This document shows, piece after piece, positions 16,681-26,128 of a DNA stretch of 64,000 bases; within the stretch, counting starts at the first letter, position 1, and the number at the start of each line of letters is the position of its first letter. This stretch comes from Plantibacter auratus (GTDB taxonomy: Bacteria; Actinomycetota; Actinomycetes; Actinomycetales; Microbacteriaceae), in NCBI RefSeq assembly GCF_050587365.1, contig NZ_JBOBFV010000002.1:62001-126000 (forward strand), given 5' to 3'. The position numbers and the translations under genes were made by a program. Below the pieces are notes generated by a model. The model saw only the letters and a list, made by a program, of their open reading frames with translations. It ran no database searches and had not been told where the DNA came from.

Positions 16681-18045
16681 ATGACGAGCAGCACCGCAGC
16701 CCCCGCGCCCTCCATCCTCGGCGGACCCTCGCTCCCCCAGGAACGTCGCCTCGTCACCGCCATCCCCGGACCGATCTCCGAGGAACTCATTGCCCGGAAG
16801 CACGCTGCGGTCGCATCCGGCGTCGGCACGACGATGCCGGTCTTCGCGGCCGGCGCGGGTGGTGGCGTCCTCGTCGACGTCGACGGCAACTCCCTGATCG
16901 ACCTCGGGTCCGGCATCGCCGTGACCGGCGTGGGCAACAGCAACCCGCGCGTCGTCGAGGCCGTCACCCGACAGCTGCAGGAGTTCACCCACACCTGCTT
17001 CACCATCACCCCCTACGACTCCTACGTCGAGGTCGCCGAGGCGCTCAACCGCCTCACCCCCGGCGACCACGCCAAGCGCACGGCACTGTTCAACTCGGGC
17101 GCCGAAGCGGTCGAGAACGCGGTGAAGATCGCCCGCAGCCACACGAAGAAGCAGGCGGTCGTCGCCTTCGACCACGCGTACCACGGCCGCACTAACCTGA
17201 CAATGGCCCTGACCGCGAAGTCAATGCCCTACAAGAGCGGCTTCGGCCCCTTCGCCTCCGAGGTGTACCGCGCGCCACTGTCCTACCCCTTCCGTGACGG
17301 CGGGCTCACCGGTCCCGAAGCGGCGCAGCGCGCGATCACCCAGATCGAGAAGCAGATCGGCGCAGACAACCTCGCGGCGATCATCATCGAACCCATCCAG
17401 GGCGAGGGCGGCTTCATCGTCCCGGCGGACGGCTTCCTGCCGACCCTGCTCGACTGGGCCCGCGCGAACGACGTCGTCTTCATCGCCGACGAGGTGCAGA
17501 CCGGCTTCGCCCGCACGGGTGCGATGTTCGCGTCCGAGCACTTCGACATCGTGCCCGACCTCATCATCACCGCCAAGGGCATCGCAGGCGGCCTGCCACT
17601 CTCCGCCGTCACCGGACGCGCGGAGATCATGGACGCCCCGCACGCCGGCGGCCTCGGCGGCACCTACGGCGGCAACCCACTCGCCTGTGTCGCTGCCCTT
17701 GCGGCGATCGAAGCGTACGAGGAGGAGGACCTCGCAGCCTCGGCCCGGGCGATCGAAACCCGTATCCTCGACCGCTTCACCGCGGCACAGGCCTCCGACC
17801 CCCGCATCGGCGACATCCGCGGGCGCGGCGCCATGATGGCGGTCGAGTTCGTCGACCCAGCCACCGGCGAGCCCGACGCCGCCCTCACAGCACGCGTCGC
17901 GAAGGCCGCCCACCAGGCCGGGGTGATCGTCCTCACCTGCGGCACCTACGGCAACGTGGTCCGCTTCCTCCCGCCGCTGACCATCCCCCTCGAGCTGCTC
18001 GACGAAGGACTCGACGTCGTCCTCGAGGCGCTCGCCGCGAACTGA
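16681..18045 (+). CDS. gabT: 4-aminobutyrate--2-oxoglutarate transaminase
   Basis: PLP-dependent class III aminotransferase, 454 aa, converting GABA and 2-oxoglutarate to succinate semialdehyde and glutamate. Seen: the cofactor-phosphate region FNSGAEAVENAVK, the aspartate in FIADEVQTGFARTG, and the PLP lysine in ITAKGIAGGLPLSAV. Start 16681 has AAGGAG 6 nt upstream. The same frame is open back to 14854, but only because of antisense coding by the regulator. It works with gabD downstream. Confidence 0.95.
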   Translation: MTSSTAAPAPSILGGPSLPQERRLVTAIPGPISEELIARKHAAVASGVGTTMPVFAAGAGGGVLVDVDGNSLIDLGSGIAVTGVGNSNPRVVEAVTRQLQEFTHTCFTITPYDSYVEVAEALNRLTPGDHAKRTALFNSGAEAVENAVKIARSHTKKQAVVAFDHAYHGRTNLTMALTAKSMPYKSGFGPFASEVYRAPLSYPFRDGGLTGPEAAQRAITQIEKQIGADNLAAIIIEPIQGEGGFIVPADGFLPTLLDWARANDVVFIADEVQTGFARTGAMFASEHFDIVPDLIITAKGIAGGLPLSAVTGRAEIMDAPHAGGLGGTYGGNPLACVAALAAIEAYEEEDLAASARAIETRILDRFTAAQASDPRIGDIRGRGAMMAVEFVDPATGEPDAALTARVAKAAHQAGVIVLTCGTYGNVVRFLPPLTIPLELLDEGLDVVLEALAAN

Positions 18046-18064
18046 CGCCACGCCCGCCGGTTCC

Positions 18065-18173
18065 GCCCTTCGACAAGCTCAGGAACCGCCTGTCGAAGGG
18101 CAGGGACCGAGGCGGCCCCGCCCTTCGACAAGCTCAGGGACCGATGTGGTCGTCCCCGAGCTTGTCGAGGGGC
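18065..18173. repeat. Three copies of the intergenic element
   Basis: A compound hairpin (18065-18101) matches the one at 3265 apart from one loop base. It is followed by a single element with arms CCCT/AGGG (18121-18139) and one with arms CCCC/GGGG (18154-18172). The segment fills the gap between gabT and gabD. Confidence 0.85.
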
Positions 18174-18228
18174 ATGCACGCTGAAACACTGTGACCGACG
18201 GCACCGACACCACCAAGGAGCTCCACCC

Positions 18229-19695
18229 ATGACCGACGCACGTGAAACCGATCTGCTCGCCAAGGTCCCGAACGGCCTGTTCATCGGAGGCGTCTGGCGC
18301 GACGCGACGGAGGGCGCGACGCTCGACGTGAGCGACCCGTCCACCGGCGACGTCATCAAGACGATCGCCGACGCCTCGGTCGCCGACGGCACGGCGGCCC
18401 TCGACGCCGCGGTCGCAGCCCAGGACGAGTGGGCGGCGACCGCTCCCCGCACCCGTTCGAACATCCTCCGGAAGGCCTTCGACCTCCTCCAGGAGCGCCG
18501 CGAGGAGTTCGCCCTCCTCATGACGCTCGAGATGGGCAAGCCGCTCGCCGAGGCGAACGGCGAGGTGACCTACGGTGGTGAGTTCCTCCGCTGGTTCTCC
18601 GAGGAGGCCGTCCGCATCTCCGGACGCTACGGGTCGAACCCCGAGGGCACCGGCATGATGACCGTCTCGCAGCACCCCGTCGGTCCGTGTTTCCTCATCA
18701 CCCCGTGGAACTTCCCCCTCGCGATGGCGACCCGCAAGATCGCCCCGGCGCTCGCCGCCGGCTGCACGGTCGTCGTCAAGCCCGCCGAGCTCACGCCGCT
18801 CACGACCCTGTACTTCGTGAAGCTGCTCGAGGACGCCGGGCTCCCCGCCGGCGTCGTGAACGTCATCACCACCTCCAGCTCCTCCGCAGTGTCCGGCCCG
18901 ATCATCGCCGACCCGCGGCTCCGTAAGCTGAGCTTCACGGGCTCGACGGCCGTCGGTCAGAAGCTCATCGAGCAGTCCGCGAAGAACGTCCTCCGCACCT
19001 CGATGGAGCTCGGCGGCAACGCCCCGTTCGTGGTGTTCGAGGACGCCGACCTCGACAAGGCCGTGGAGGGCGCGATGGCCGCCAAGTTCCGCAACATCGG
19101 ACAGGCGTGCACCGCGGCGAACCGCTTCATCGTCCACCGCGACGTCGCGGACGAGTTCGCGAAGCGCGTCACCGAGAAGGTCAACGCATTCCGCATCGGT
19201 CGTGGCACCGAGGACGGCGTGACGATCGGCCCGCTCATCGACGACCGAGCGGTCACGAAGGCGAAGACCCTCGTGGGCGACGCCGTCGAGCGCGGCGCCA
19301 AGGTCCTCACCGGCGGCGAGGCCGTCGACGGACCGGGCACCTTCTTCCAGCCGACGGTCGTCACCGGGGTCGTGCCGGGGTCCGACATCCTCCGCGAGGA
19401 GATCTTCGGCCCGGTCCTCGCGATCGTGCCGTTCGACGACGAGGACGAGGCCGTGCGGCTCGCGAACGACACCGAGTACGGGCTCGTCTCCTACGTGTTC
19501 ACCACCGACCTCGCCCGCGGACAGCGCATGATCGGCCGTCTGCAGACCGGCATGATGGGCCTCAACGTCGGCGTCATCTCGAACGCCGCCGCACCGTTCG
19601 GCGGTGTCAAGCAGTCGGGCATCGGACGCGAGGGCGGGCTCGAGGGCATCCACGAATACCTGTACACGAAGTACACCATGACGCCCATCGGCTGA
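18229..19695 (+). CDS. gabD: NAD(P)-dependent succinate-semialdehyde dehydrogenase
   Basis: 488-residue aldehyde dehydrogenase oxidising succinate semialdehyde to succinate, completing GABA catabolism. Catalytic Glu lies in SMELGGNAPFVVF, and the nucleophile Cys in NIGQACTAANRF. The proton-relay Asn is in ITPWNFPLAMATRK, and the cofactor loop is SFTGSTAVG. It may also oxidise 4-aminobutanal made by the putrescine oxidase, since no separate dehydrogenase is present here. The start is preceded by AAGGAG. Confidence 0.94.
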   Translation: MTDARETDLLAKVPNGLFIGGVWRDATEGATLDVSDPSTGDVIKTIADASVADGTAALDAAVAAQDEWAATAPRTRSNILRKAFDLLQERREEFALLMTLEMGKPLAEANGEVTYGGEFLRWFSEEAVRISGRYGSNPEGTGMMTVSQHPVGPCFLITPWNFPLAMATRKIAPALAAGCTVVVKPAELTPLTTLYFVKLLEDAGLPAGVVNVITTSSSSAVSGPIIADPRLRKLSFTGSTAVGQKLIEQSAKNVLRTSMELGGNAPFVVFEDADLDKAVEGAMAAKFRNIGQACTAANRFIVHRDVADEFAKRVTEKVNAFRIGRGTEDGVTIGPLIDDRAVTKAKTLVGDAVERGAKVLTGGEAVDGPGTFFQPTVVTGVVPGSDILREEIFGPVLAIVPFDDEDEAVRLANDTEYGLVSYVFTTDLARGQRMIGRLQTGMMGLNVGVISNAAAPFGGVKQSGIGREGGLEGIHEYLYTKYTMTPIG

Positions 19696-19806
19696 CCCGC
19701 CTCGGTCGACACAACGGAAACCGTCGCCGATCGCCGATACGACCGGCGACCTCGCCATCCCCGGTTCCATCCGACCGCCGGATCCGCCATACTCGACTAT
19801 CGGCGC

Positions 19807-19941
19807 CGGTCCCGAGCACCAGCCGACACCCGCACCACCCGGCCCCGAGCACCACCCGGTCACCCGAGCACCACCCCGGTCACCCGAGCACCACCCGGTC
19901 CCCCGAGCACCACCCCGGTCCCTGAGCTTGTCGAAGGGCCA
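19807..19941. repeat. Half-element tandem array ending in a full element
   Basis: Several degenerate units of about 20-21 bp (GGTCACCCGAGCACCACCCC and relatives) run head to tail. They end in one complete element at 19918-19941 that carries the TGTCGAAGGGC half. It fills the gap before the putrescine oxidase gene. Confidence 0.75.
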
Positions 19942-19959
19942 CGAACAGGAAGACACCTC

Positions 19960-21318
19960 ATGAGCGCTATCGAACGCGACGTCGTCATCATCGGCGCCGG
20001 GGCCTCCGGGCTCACGGCCGCCACGAAGCTCCGCGCGGCGGGCCTGTCCGTCGCCGTCCTCGAGGCGCGCGACCGCGTCGGTGGTCGACTTTGGACGAAC
20101 CACATCGACGGAGCCATGCTCGAGCTGGGCGGCCAGTGGGTCTCCCCCGACCAGACCGCCCTGCTCGCCACGCTCGAGGAGCTCGGGCTCGACACCTACT
20201 CCCGCTACCGCGAGGGTGACAGCGTCTACGTCAACGCCGAGGGCGTGCGCACCCGCTTCACGGGCGACATCTTCCCCGTCGCCGAGTCGACCGCAGCCGA
20301 GATGGAGCGACTCATCACCCTCCTCGACGAGCTCGTCGAGGAGGTCGGCGTCACCGAGCCGTGGGCGCACGCCCGGGCGAAGGAGTACGACCGCATCTCG
20401 TGGAGCGCCTGGCTCGCCGACCAGACGGACGACGTCGAGGCGCGCGACAACATCGCCCTCTTCATCGCCGCCGCGATGCTCACGAAGCCCTCCCACTCCT
20501 TCTCGCTCCTGCAGGCGCTCCTCATGGCGGCGTCCGCCGGCAGCTTCACCCACCTCGTCGAGGCCGACTTCATCCTCGACAAGCGCGTCGTCGGCGGCCT
20601 GCAGCAGGTCCCGATCAAGCTCGCCGAGGCCCTCGGCGACGACGTCCACCTGTCCTCGCCCGTGCGTCGCCTCGAGTGGTCCGACGCCGGCGTCTCGGCC
20701 GAGGCGGACAGCGTGACGGTCAACGCGCGGTACGCGATCGTCGCCGTCCCGCCGAACCTCTACTCCCGCATCGACTTCCAGCCGCCGCTGCCGCGCCTCA
20801 GCCACCAGATGCACCAGCACATGTCGCTCGGGCTCGTCATCAAGGTCCACGCCGTGTACGAGACGCCGTTCTGGCGCGAGGACGGCCTCTCGGCCACCGC
20901 GTTCAGCCCGTACGAGCTCGTCCACGAGGCCTACGACAACACGAACCACGAGGACCCGCGCGGCACGCTCGTCGGGTTCGTCTCGGACGAGCGCGCCGAC
21001 GAGGTCTTCAAGCTGAGCGCGGAGGAGCGTCGCGAGCGGATCCTCACCTCGCTGTCCCACTACTACGGCGAGCAGGCCCTCTCCCCCGTCGTCTACTACG
21101 AGAGCGACTGGGGTAGCGAGGAGTGGACGCGAGGCGCGTACGCGGCGAGCTTCGACCTCGGTGGACTCTCGCGCTACGGCGCCATGCAGTCGACGCCGGT
21201 GGGCCCGATCTACTGGTCGACGAGCGACCTCGCCGCCGAGGGATACCAGCACGTCGACGGCGCGATCCGCAAGGGCGCCGACACCGCGGAGGCGATCATC
21301 GCCCGCCACCAGGCGTAA
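19960..21318 (+). CDS. puo: Flavin amine oxidase, probable putrescine oxidase
   Basis: 452-residue FAD amine oxidase. N-terminal FAD motif VVIIGAGASGLTAATKL is followed by GGRLWTNHIDGAMLELGGQW, typical of the monoamine/putrescine oxidase group. The C-terminal FAD region is HVDGAIRKGADTAEAI. Length equals actinobacterial putrescine oxidases (about 450-480). Putrescine to 4-aminobutanal would feed gabT and gabD, which lie just upstream in the same direction. Tyramine or another amine cannot be excluded from sequence alone. Confidence 0.82.
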   Translation: MSAIERDVVIIGAGASGLTAATKLRAAGLSVAVLEARDRVGGRLWTNHIDGAMLELGGQWVSPDQTALLATLEELGLDTYSRYREGDSVYVNAEGVRTRFTGDIFPVAESTAAEMERLITLLDELVEEVGVTEPWAHARAKEYDRISWSAWLADQTDDVEARDNIALFIAAAMLTKPSHSFSLLQALLMAASAGSFTHLVEADFILDKRVVGGLQQVPIKLAEALGDDVHLSSPVRRLEWSDAGVSAEADSVTVNARYAIVAVPPNLYSRIDFQPPLPRLSHQMHQHMSLGLVIKVHAVYETPFWREDGLSATAFSPYELVHEAYDNTNHEDPRGTLVGFVSDERADEVFKLSAEERRERILTSLSHYYGEQALSPVVYYESDWGSEEWTRGAYAASFDLGGLSRYGAMQSTPVGPIYWSTSDLAAEGYQHVDGAIRKGADTAEAIIARHQA

Positions 21319-21327
21319 GCGCCTCCC

Positions 21328-21528
21328 GGTTCCTGAGCCTGTCGAAGGGCCTCGGTCCCCGCCCTTCGACAAGCTCAGGAACCGCGTGTCGAAGGGTGCT
21401 CCGCTCCCCGCCCACCGCCTCCGGTCCCTGAGCTTGTCGAAGGGCCACCCCCGTCGATACCCTGCACCAACGAAACACCCGCACACCGCCGTGCATCCTG
21501 GTCCCGGTCCCTGAGCTTGTCGAAGGGC
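21328..21528. repeat. Cluster of five intergenic elements
   Basis: Elements at 21328 and 21422, the compound hairpin at 21359-21397 (third copy of the 3265 type, with a weakened end), and another at 21506. They fill the gap between the oxidase and the stress-protein gene. No gene is visible here. Confidence 0.8.
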
Positions 21529-21553
21529 GCACCCGATCGAAAGCGAACACCAG

Positions 21554-22450
21554 ATGAGATACATCGTTGGCTACACCGATACGCCGGCGGGACGCGACGC
21601 GCTCGCGCTCGGCATCCGGATCGCTCGGACCACCGGCGCCCGGCTCGACATCGTCCTCGTGCTCGCGAACGAGGAACGCCCGACGATCACCCCGGCGGAC
21701 CCCGGCTACGAACGGTTCCTCCGTGAGACGGCCGACCGCTGGCTCGCCGAGGCGCTCGACGCGGTCCCCGCCGACATCACGGCCAAGACGCACCTCGTGT
21801 ACGACGAGTCGTTCGCGGAGGGCCTCTTGGAGGCCTCCCGCATCCTCGAGGGCGGGCTCATCATCATCGGTGCGGCGCGCGGCGGACTCCTCGGCCGGTT
21901 CACGCTCGGCAGCGTCGCGAACACGCTCCTGCACTCGGCGGTCGTCCCGGTCGCCCTCGCTCCGGTCGGCAGCCGCGACCTCCTCGACGCGCAGCCCACC
22001 GGCGGCACGGTCAGCCGGATCACCTGCGCGATCGGCACCCGTGCCGGCGCGCACCAGCTGCTCGACGCGGCGATCGTCGTCGCCAAGAACGCGGTCATCC
22101 CGCTCCGTCTGGTCTCGCTCGTCGCGCTCGACCAGCCCGAGGGCGCCGAGCACCCCGAGGCGACCGCCCGGGCCGAGTCGCACGCGGCGGAGGTCCTCGC
22201 CTACGCGACCGAGCACCTGCCGAAGGACATCGACGTGACCACCGAGATCGCCTCGGGCACCCGCATCGAGGACGCCGTCTCGCACCTCGAGTGGAAGCCC
22301 GCGGAGATCGTGCTCGTCGGTTCCAGCCGACTCGCCACCCCGAAGCACCTCTTCCTCGGCTCCACGGCAGCGAAGATGCTGCGGGAGCTCCCCGTACCCA
22401 TGGTGGTCGTTCCCCGCGACTCCGTGCTGACCCTCGGAGACCCGACATGA
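21554..22450 (+). CDS. Universal stress protein, two tandem UspA domains
   Basis: 298 residues with two Usp folds. The first starts MRYIVGYTDTPAGRDAL and carries the nucleotide-loop motif GAARGGLLGRFTLGSVANTL. The second, about residues 150-295, ends with VGSSRLATPKHLFLGSTAAK. Both loops resemble the ATP-binding G-2x-G-9x-G(S/T) pattern. The stop overlaps the permease start as ATGA, so the two are co-translated; Usp proteins are often paired with transporters. Confidence 0.9.
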   Translation: MRYIVGYTDTPAGRDALALGIRIARTTGARLDIVLVLANEERPTITPADPGYERFLRETADRWLAEALDAVPADITAKTHLVYDESFAEGLLEASRILEGGLIIIGAARGGLLGRFTLGSVANTLLHSAVVPVALAPVGSRDLLDAQPTGGTVSRITCAIGTRAGAHQLLDAAIVVAKNAVIPLRLVSLVALDQPEGAEHPEATARAESHAAEVLAYATEHLPKDIDVTTEIASGTRIEDAVSHLEWKPAEIVLVGSSRLATPKHLFLGSTAAKMLRELPVPMVVVPRDSVLTLGDPT

Positions 22451-24024
22451 CTCCTCCCGAAACCACTCCCCCGCGCGACGTCGCCCACCCCGAGACGACC
22501 GCGACGGGCGCCCTCTCCAAGAAGGGCCTCGGCGCCGGCACCGTCGGCCTCGTCGGCGCGATCGTCATCGGCATCTCGTGCATCGCCCCGGCGTACACCC
22601 TGACCGGTGCCCTCGGTCCGACCGTCGCGGAGGTCGGCACCCACGTGCCGGCCATCTTCCTCGTCGGCTTCATCCCGATGCTGCTCGTCGCCTTCGGCTA
22701 CCGGGAGCTCAACAGCCGCATGCCGGACTCCGGCACATCGTTCACCTGGGCGACGCGCGCGTTCGGCCCGTGGGTCGGTTGGATGGCCGGTTGGGGCCTC
22801 ATCGCCGCGACCATCGTCGTGCTGTCGAACCTCGCGGGTATCGCGGTCGACTTCTTCTACCTGATGCTGTCGCAGATCTTCCAGAACCCCGACATCGCGG
22901 GCCTCACGTCGAACCCGTTCATCAACGTCATCACCTGTCTGGCGTTCATGCTCGGGGCGACACTCATCTCCTACCGCGACATGCAGACGACGCAGAAGCT
23001 GCAGTACGTGCTCGTGGGCTTCCAGTTGCTCGTGATGGTGCTGTTCGGCATCGTCGCCTTCGCCCACGTCGCGGGCGGTGACGCGTTCGACGCCCTCCCG
23101 ATCTCGCTCGACTGGTTCAACCCGTTCGCCGTCGGCTCGTTCAGCGCCTTCGCCGCCGGCCTCTCCCTCTCCATCTTCATCTTCTGGGGTTGGGACGTCA
23201 CGCTGACGATGAGCGAGGAGACGAAGGGGTCGAGCTCGACGCCCGGCAAGGCCGCCACGGCCACGGTCGTCATCATCGTCGTCCTCTACCTGTTCCTGTC
23301 GGTCGCGCTCATCAACTACGCGGGCGTCGGCGACGGCGAGTTCGGGCTCGGCAACGAGGACATCCAGGGCAACGTGTTCTTCTCGCTCGCGGGGCCCATC
23401 CTCGGTCCGCTCGCGATCCTCGTGTCGATCGCGGTGCTGTCCTCCTCGGCCGCCTCACTGCAGTCGACGTTCGTCTCCCCCGCGCGGACCCTGCTCGCGA
23501 TGGGGCACTACGGCGCGCTGTCGCCGAAGTTCTCGAAGGTGCACCCGAAGTTCTTCACGCCCGGCTACGCGACGATCGTCTCCAGTGTCGTCGCGTCGGT
23601 GTTCTACGCGGTGATGCGCTTCATCTCCGAGGACGTGCTCTGGGACACGATCACGACCCTCGGCATGATGATCTGCTTCTACTACGGCCTGACGGCGTTC
23701 GCGTGCGTCTGGTACTTCCGGAAGCAGTGGTTCTCGAGCGCACGGAACTTCTTCTTCCAGTTCTTCTCCCCGCTCGTCGGCGGTCTCATCCTGGGCGTGC
23801 TCTTCTTCACCACGATCATCGAGAGCGCCGACCCCGACTACGGCAGCGGGTCGAACATCGGCGGTGTCGGGCTCGTGTTCATCCTCGGCATGATCATCAT
23901 CGTGGCGGGCATCGTCATCATGCTCATCCAGGCGAAGCTCCGACCGGACTTCTTCCGCAACAAGACGCTCGCCCGCGGCATCGCCGGCGACGCGAACGAA
24001 GCGGACGCCGCCCTCCCGGAATGA
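22447..24024 (+). CDS. APC-family amino acid/polyamine permease
   Basis: 525-residue membrane protein with about 12 helices. The first helix has the APC-type GIS-like break (GAIVIGISCIAPAYT). Conserved features include a GTSFTWATRAFGPWVG helix and WDVTLTMSEETK in the middle. The position downstream of putrescine oxidase, gabT and gabD suggests uptake of putrescine, GABA or a related amine (inference). The ATG at 22447 overlaps the Usp stop; the longer open frame from 22291 lies inside that gene. Confidence 0.88.
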   Translation: MTPPETTPPRDVAHPETTATGALSKKGLGAGTVGLVGAIVIGISCIAPAYTLTGALGPTVAEVGTHVPAIFLVGFIPMLLVAFGYRELNSRMPDSGTSFTWATRAFGPWVGWMAGWGLIAATIVVLSNLAGIAVDFFYLMLSQIFQNPDIAGLTSNPFINVITCLAFMLGATLISYRDMQTTQKLQYVLVGFQLLVMVLFGIVAFAHVAGGDAFDALPISLDWFNPFAVGSFSAFAAGLSLSIFIFWGWDVTLTMSEETKGSSSTPGKAATATVVIIVVLYLFLSVALINYAGVGDGEFGLGNEDIQGNVFFSLAGPILGPLAILVSIAVLSSSAASLQSTFVSPARTLLAMGHYGALSPKFSKVHPKFFTPGYATIVSSVVASVFYAVMRFISEDVLWDTITTLGMMICFYYGLTAFACVWYFRKQWFSSARNFFFQFFSPLVGGLILGVLFFTTIIESADPDYGSGSNIGGVGLVFILGMIIIVAGIVIMLIQAKLRPDFFRNKTLARGIAGDANEADAALPE

Positions 24025-24128
24025 CCCGCTGACCACGACGCCCGTCCGACGCACCTCGTCGGCGTCGCGTCGTGCGCTCGGCGCTAGACTGTTCGCATCC
24101 CCGCCGCGTCGCAACGAAAGAGACCTCC

Positions 24129-24389
24129 GTGCCGACCATCGTCGTAGAAGTCATGCCGAAAGCCGAACTGCTGGACCCCCAGGGCAAGGCCGTCGCCGGC
24201 GCCCTCGCGCGTCTCGGCAAGAGCGAGTTCACCGATGTCCGCATCGGCAAGCGCTTCGAGCTCACGGTCGACGGCCCCATCACCGACGCCACGCGCGCCA
24301 CGGTGCAGCAGATCGCCGACGACATCCTCTCGAACGCCGTGATCGAGGACGTCGTGGCCATCCACTACCCCGAGGGCTCCGAGGCATGA
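24129..24389 (+). CDS. purS: Phosphoribosylformylglycinamidine synthase subunit PurS
   Basis: 86-residue small subunit of the three-part FGAM synthase, which bridges PurQ and PurL. Typical features: TIVVEVMPKAELLDPQGKAV at the start, then VRIGKRFELTV and LSNAVIEDV. The GTG start at 24129 is preceded by AAAGAG. A TAGACT -10-like box lies at 24085-24090. The stop overlaps the purQ ATG as ATGA. Confidence 0.94.
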   Translation: MPTIVVEVMPKAELLDPQGKAVAGALARLGKSEFTDVRIGKRFELTVDGPITDATRATVQQIADDILSNAVIEDVVAIHYPEGSEA

Positions 24390-25087
24390 CGATCCGTATC
24401 GGTGTCATCACCTTCCCCGGTTCGCTCGACGACCGCGACGCTCAGCGCGCGGTCCGCATGGCGGGTGCCGAGCCCGTCGCGCTCTGGCACGGCGACCACG
24501 ACCTCCAGGGTGTCGACGCAGTCATCCTGCCGGGTGGCTTCAGCTACGGCGACTACCTCCGTGCCGGCGCGATCGCCGCAGTCTCGCCGATCATGACCGA
24601 GCTGAAGGACGCCGCCGGCAAGGGCATGCCGATCCTCGGGATCTGCAACGGCTTCCAGATGCTCGTCGAGGCACACCTGCTGCCCGGTGGCCTCATCCGG
24701 AACGCCCACCAGCAGTTCATCCGTCGCGACCAGCTGCTCACGGTCGAGAACGCCGACACCGCCTGGACCCACCAGTTCTCGAAGGGGCAGGAGATCACCA
24801 TCCCGCTCAAGAACGCCGACGGCGGCTACATCGCCGACGCCGAGACCCTGGCGCGCGTCGAGGGCGAGGGCCTAGTCGCCTTCCGCTACGCGGGCGTGAA
24901 CCCGAACGGTTCGCTCGACGACATCGCCGGCCTCACGAACCCGGCCGGCAACGTCGTCGGGCTCATGCCGCACCCCGAGCACGCGATCGAGCCGGGCTTC
25001 GGTCCCGACACCCCGCTCGCCATGCGCTCCGGTGTCGACGGTCTCGCCTTCTTCACGAGCGCTGTGCAGGCCCTCCAGGCGGTCTAG
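24386..25087 (+). CDS. purQ: Phosphoribosylformylglycinamidine synthase glutaminase subunit PurQ
   Basis: 233-residue class I glutamine amidotransferase that supplies ammonia to PurL. The nucleophile Cys is in ILGICNGFQML, and the His/Glu pair is in MPHPEHAIEPG. The start overlaps purS. The partner purL is not next door but 14.6 kb downstream. A strong hairpin follows the gene. Confidence 0.95.
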   Translation: MTIRIGVITFPGSLDDRDAQRAVRMAGAEPVALWHGDHDLQGVDAVILPGGFSYGDYLRAGAIAAVSPIMTELKDAAGKGMPILGICNGFQMLVEAHLLPGGLIRNAHQQFIRRDQLLTVENADTAWTHQFSKGQEITIPLKNADGGYIADAETLARVEGEGLVAFRYAGVNPNGSLDDIAGLTNPAGNVVGLMPHPEHAIEPGFGPDTPLAMRSGVDGLAFFTSAVQALQAV

Positions 25088-25104
25088 CAAACACCCGTCG
25101 TCTT

Positions 25105-25136
25105 CACGCCCGTCCCGATCCGTCGGGGCGGGCGTG
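25105..25136 (+). terminator. Terminator after purQ
   Basis: Hairpin with arms CACGCCCG / CGGGCGTG plus inner CCCGA / TCGGG, about 14 bp of stem with one bulge around a 4-nt loop, 18 bp after the purQ stop. The T run is short (TGTTGC). Confidence 0.65.
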
Positions 25137-25170
25137 TTGCGTCGGTGGAGGGATCCCGCAGTGCCACCCA

Positions 25171-25329
25171 GGTCCCTGAGCGCCGCCCCGGTCCCTGAGC
25201 CCCACCCCGGTCCCAGATCCCTACCACCCCGGTCCCTGAGCCCCAATCCGGTCCTAGAGCGCCAATCCGGTCCCCGAGCCCCAATCCGGTCCCTGAGCCC
25301 CAATCCGGTCCCTGAGCTTGTCGAAGGGC
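25171..25329. repeat. 19-bp half-element tandem array ending in a full element
   Basis: From 25231 four exact-length 19-bp units (GGTCCCTGAGCCCCAATCC and near copies) run head to tail. More degenerate units lie before them from 25171. The array ends in a full element at 25307-25329. No coding potential is apparent. Confidence 0.85.
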
Positions 25330-25355
25330 GGCCCGCACCACCGGCTACCATCAAC

Positions 25356-25370
25356 ACTGGTCGGACTAAT
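25356..25370. promoter_or_regulatory. FadR/GntR-like operator before the regulator gene
   Basis: ACTGGT-CGG-ACTAAT, an imperfect inverted repeat ending 12 nt before the regulator ATG. It matches the FadR-subfamily pattern TGGTnnnACnA and agrees at 11 of 15 positions with the site at 28504-28518. Its placement suggests autoregulation. Confidence 0.55.
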
Positions 25371-25382
25371 CGAGGGGGCAGC

Positions 25383-26090
25383 ATGGCGGAGCCGCTCGAA
25401 GCGCTCGTGGCGAGGCTCGTCGAACTGGCCACGCCGGAGCCCGGCACCACCGCGCGGCGACTGCCGCCGGAACGCGAACTCGGCGAGGCACTGCAGATGA
25501 GCCGCGGTGCCCTTCGCGAACAGCTCGCGGTCCTCGAACGGCTCGGCTTCCTCCACCGCACTCAGGGTCGGGGCACCTCCATCGACGCTCCTGGCGACGA
25601 CTTCGTCCGCAGTTGGTTCACCATCTCCCGTCAGCTGGGCTACCTGTCCGACGATCAGTTCGCCCGGTCGCGCATGATGCTGGAGGAGACCGTCGCCGAG
25701 GCGGCGGCCGGGCTCGTCACCGACGAAGCGGTCGCGGTGCTGCGCGACGACGTCGATCGCATGATCGCCGCGACGCTCGCCGGGGATCACGATGCGGCGC
25801 TCGAGGCCGACGTCGACTTCCACAGCCGACTGAACGCCATCGTCGACGACCCGATCTTCCGACTCATGCACGAGGGCTTCAGTCACGTGCTCCGCGAGAC
25901 GATCCGGCAGCGTCGACTCCGCGCGATCGAGGTAGAGCAGCCGGACGAGCGCGGCGTCCGGCGGACCGACAGCGTGCACTACGCCGTCGTCGACGCCCTG
26001 GCCGCTCGAGACGCCGAGGCCGCCCGACGCGCGATGCGCCGGCACTTCGAGGACTGGTTGCAGCTCGAAGCCGACGACGGCGCGAGCTGA
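25383..26090 (+). CDS. GntR-family (FCD/FadR-type) transcriptional regulator
   Basis: 235 residues. The winged helix is at about residues 8-65 (RELGEALQMSRGALREQLAVLERLGFLHR). The all-helical FCD effector domain holds the metal-binding pattern: Asp in ALEADVDFHSRLN and later His residues (FSHVLRE, DSVHYAVVDAL). The ATG at 25383 follows GAGGGGGC. An operator-like repeat overlaps its promoter, and a matching one precedes the four-carbon acid sugar operon at 28534. Confidence 0.88.
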   Translation: MAEPLEALVARLVELATPEPGTTARRLPPERELGEALQMSRGALREQLAVLERLGFLHRTQGRGTSIDAPGDDFVRSWFTISRQLGYLSDDQFARSRMMLEETVAEAAAGLVTDEAVAVLRDDVDRMIAATLAGDHDAALEADVDFHSRLNAIVDDPIFRLMHEGFSHVLRETIRQRRLRAIEVEQPDERGVRRTDSVHYAVVDALAARDAEAARRAMRRHFEDWLQLEADDGAS

Positions 26091-26128
26091 CGCGTCGCGG
26101 CCGCCACGCCGTTCGGGCCACCTCAACC

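Noticed and set aside
18079..21564. 1161-codon open frame on the minus strand
   Set aside because: It runs antisense through gabD, the putrescine oxidase and repeat clusters. The translation is low-complexity (R, G, V, D-rich) and has no domain; high GC leaves antisense frames open.
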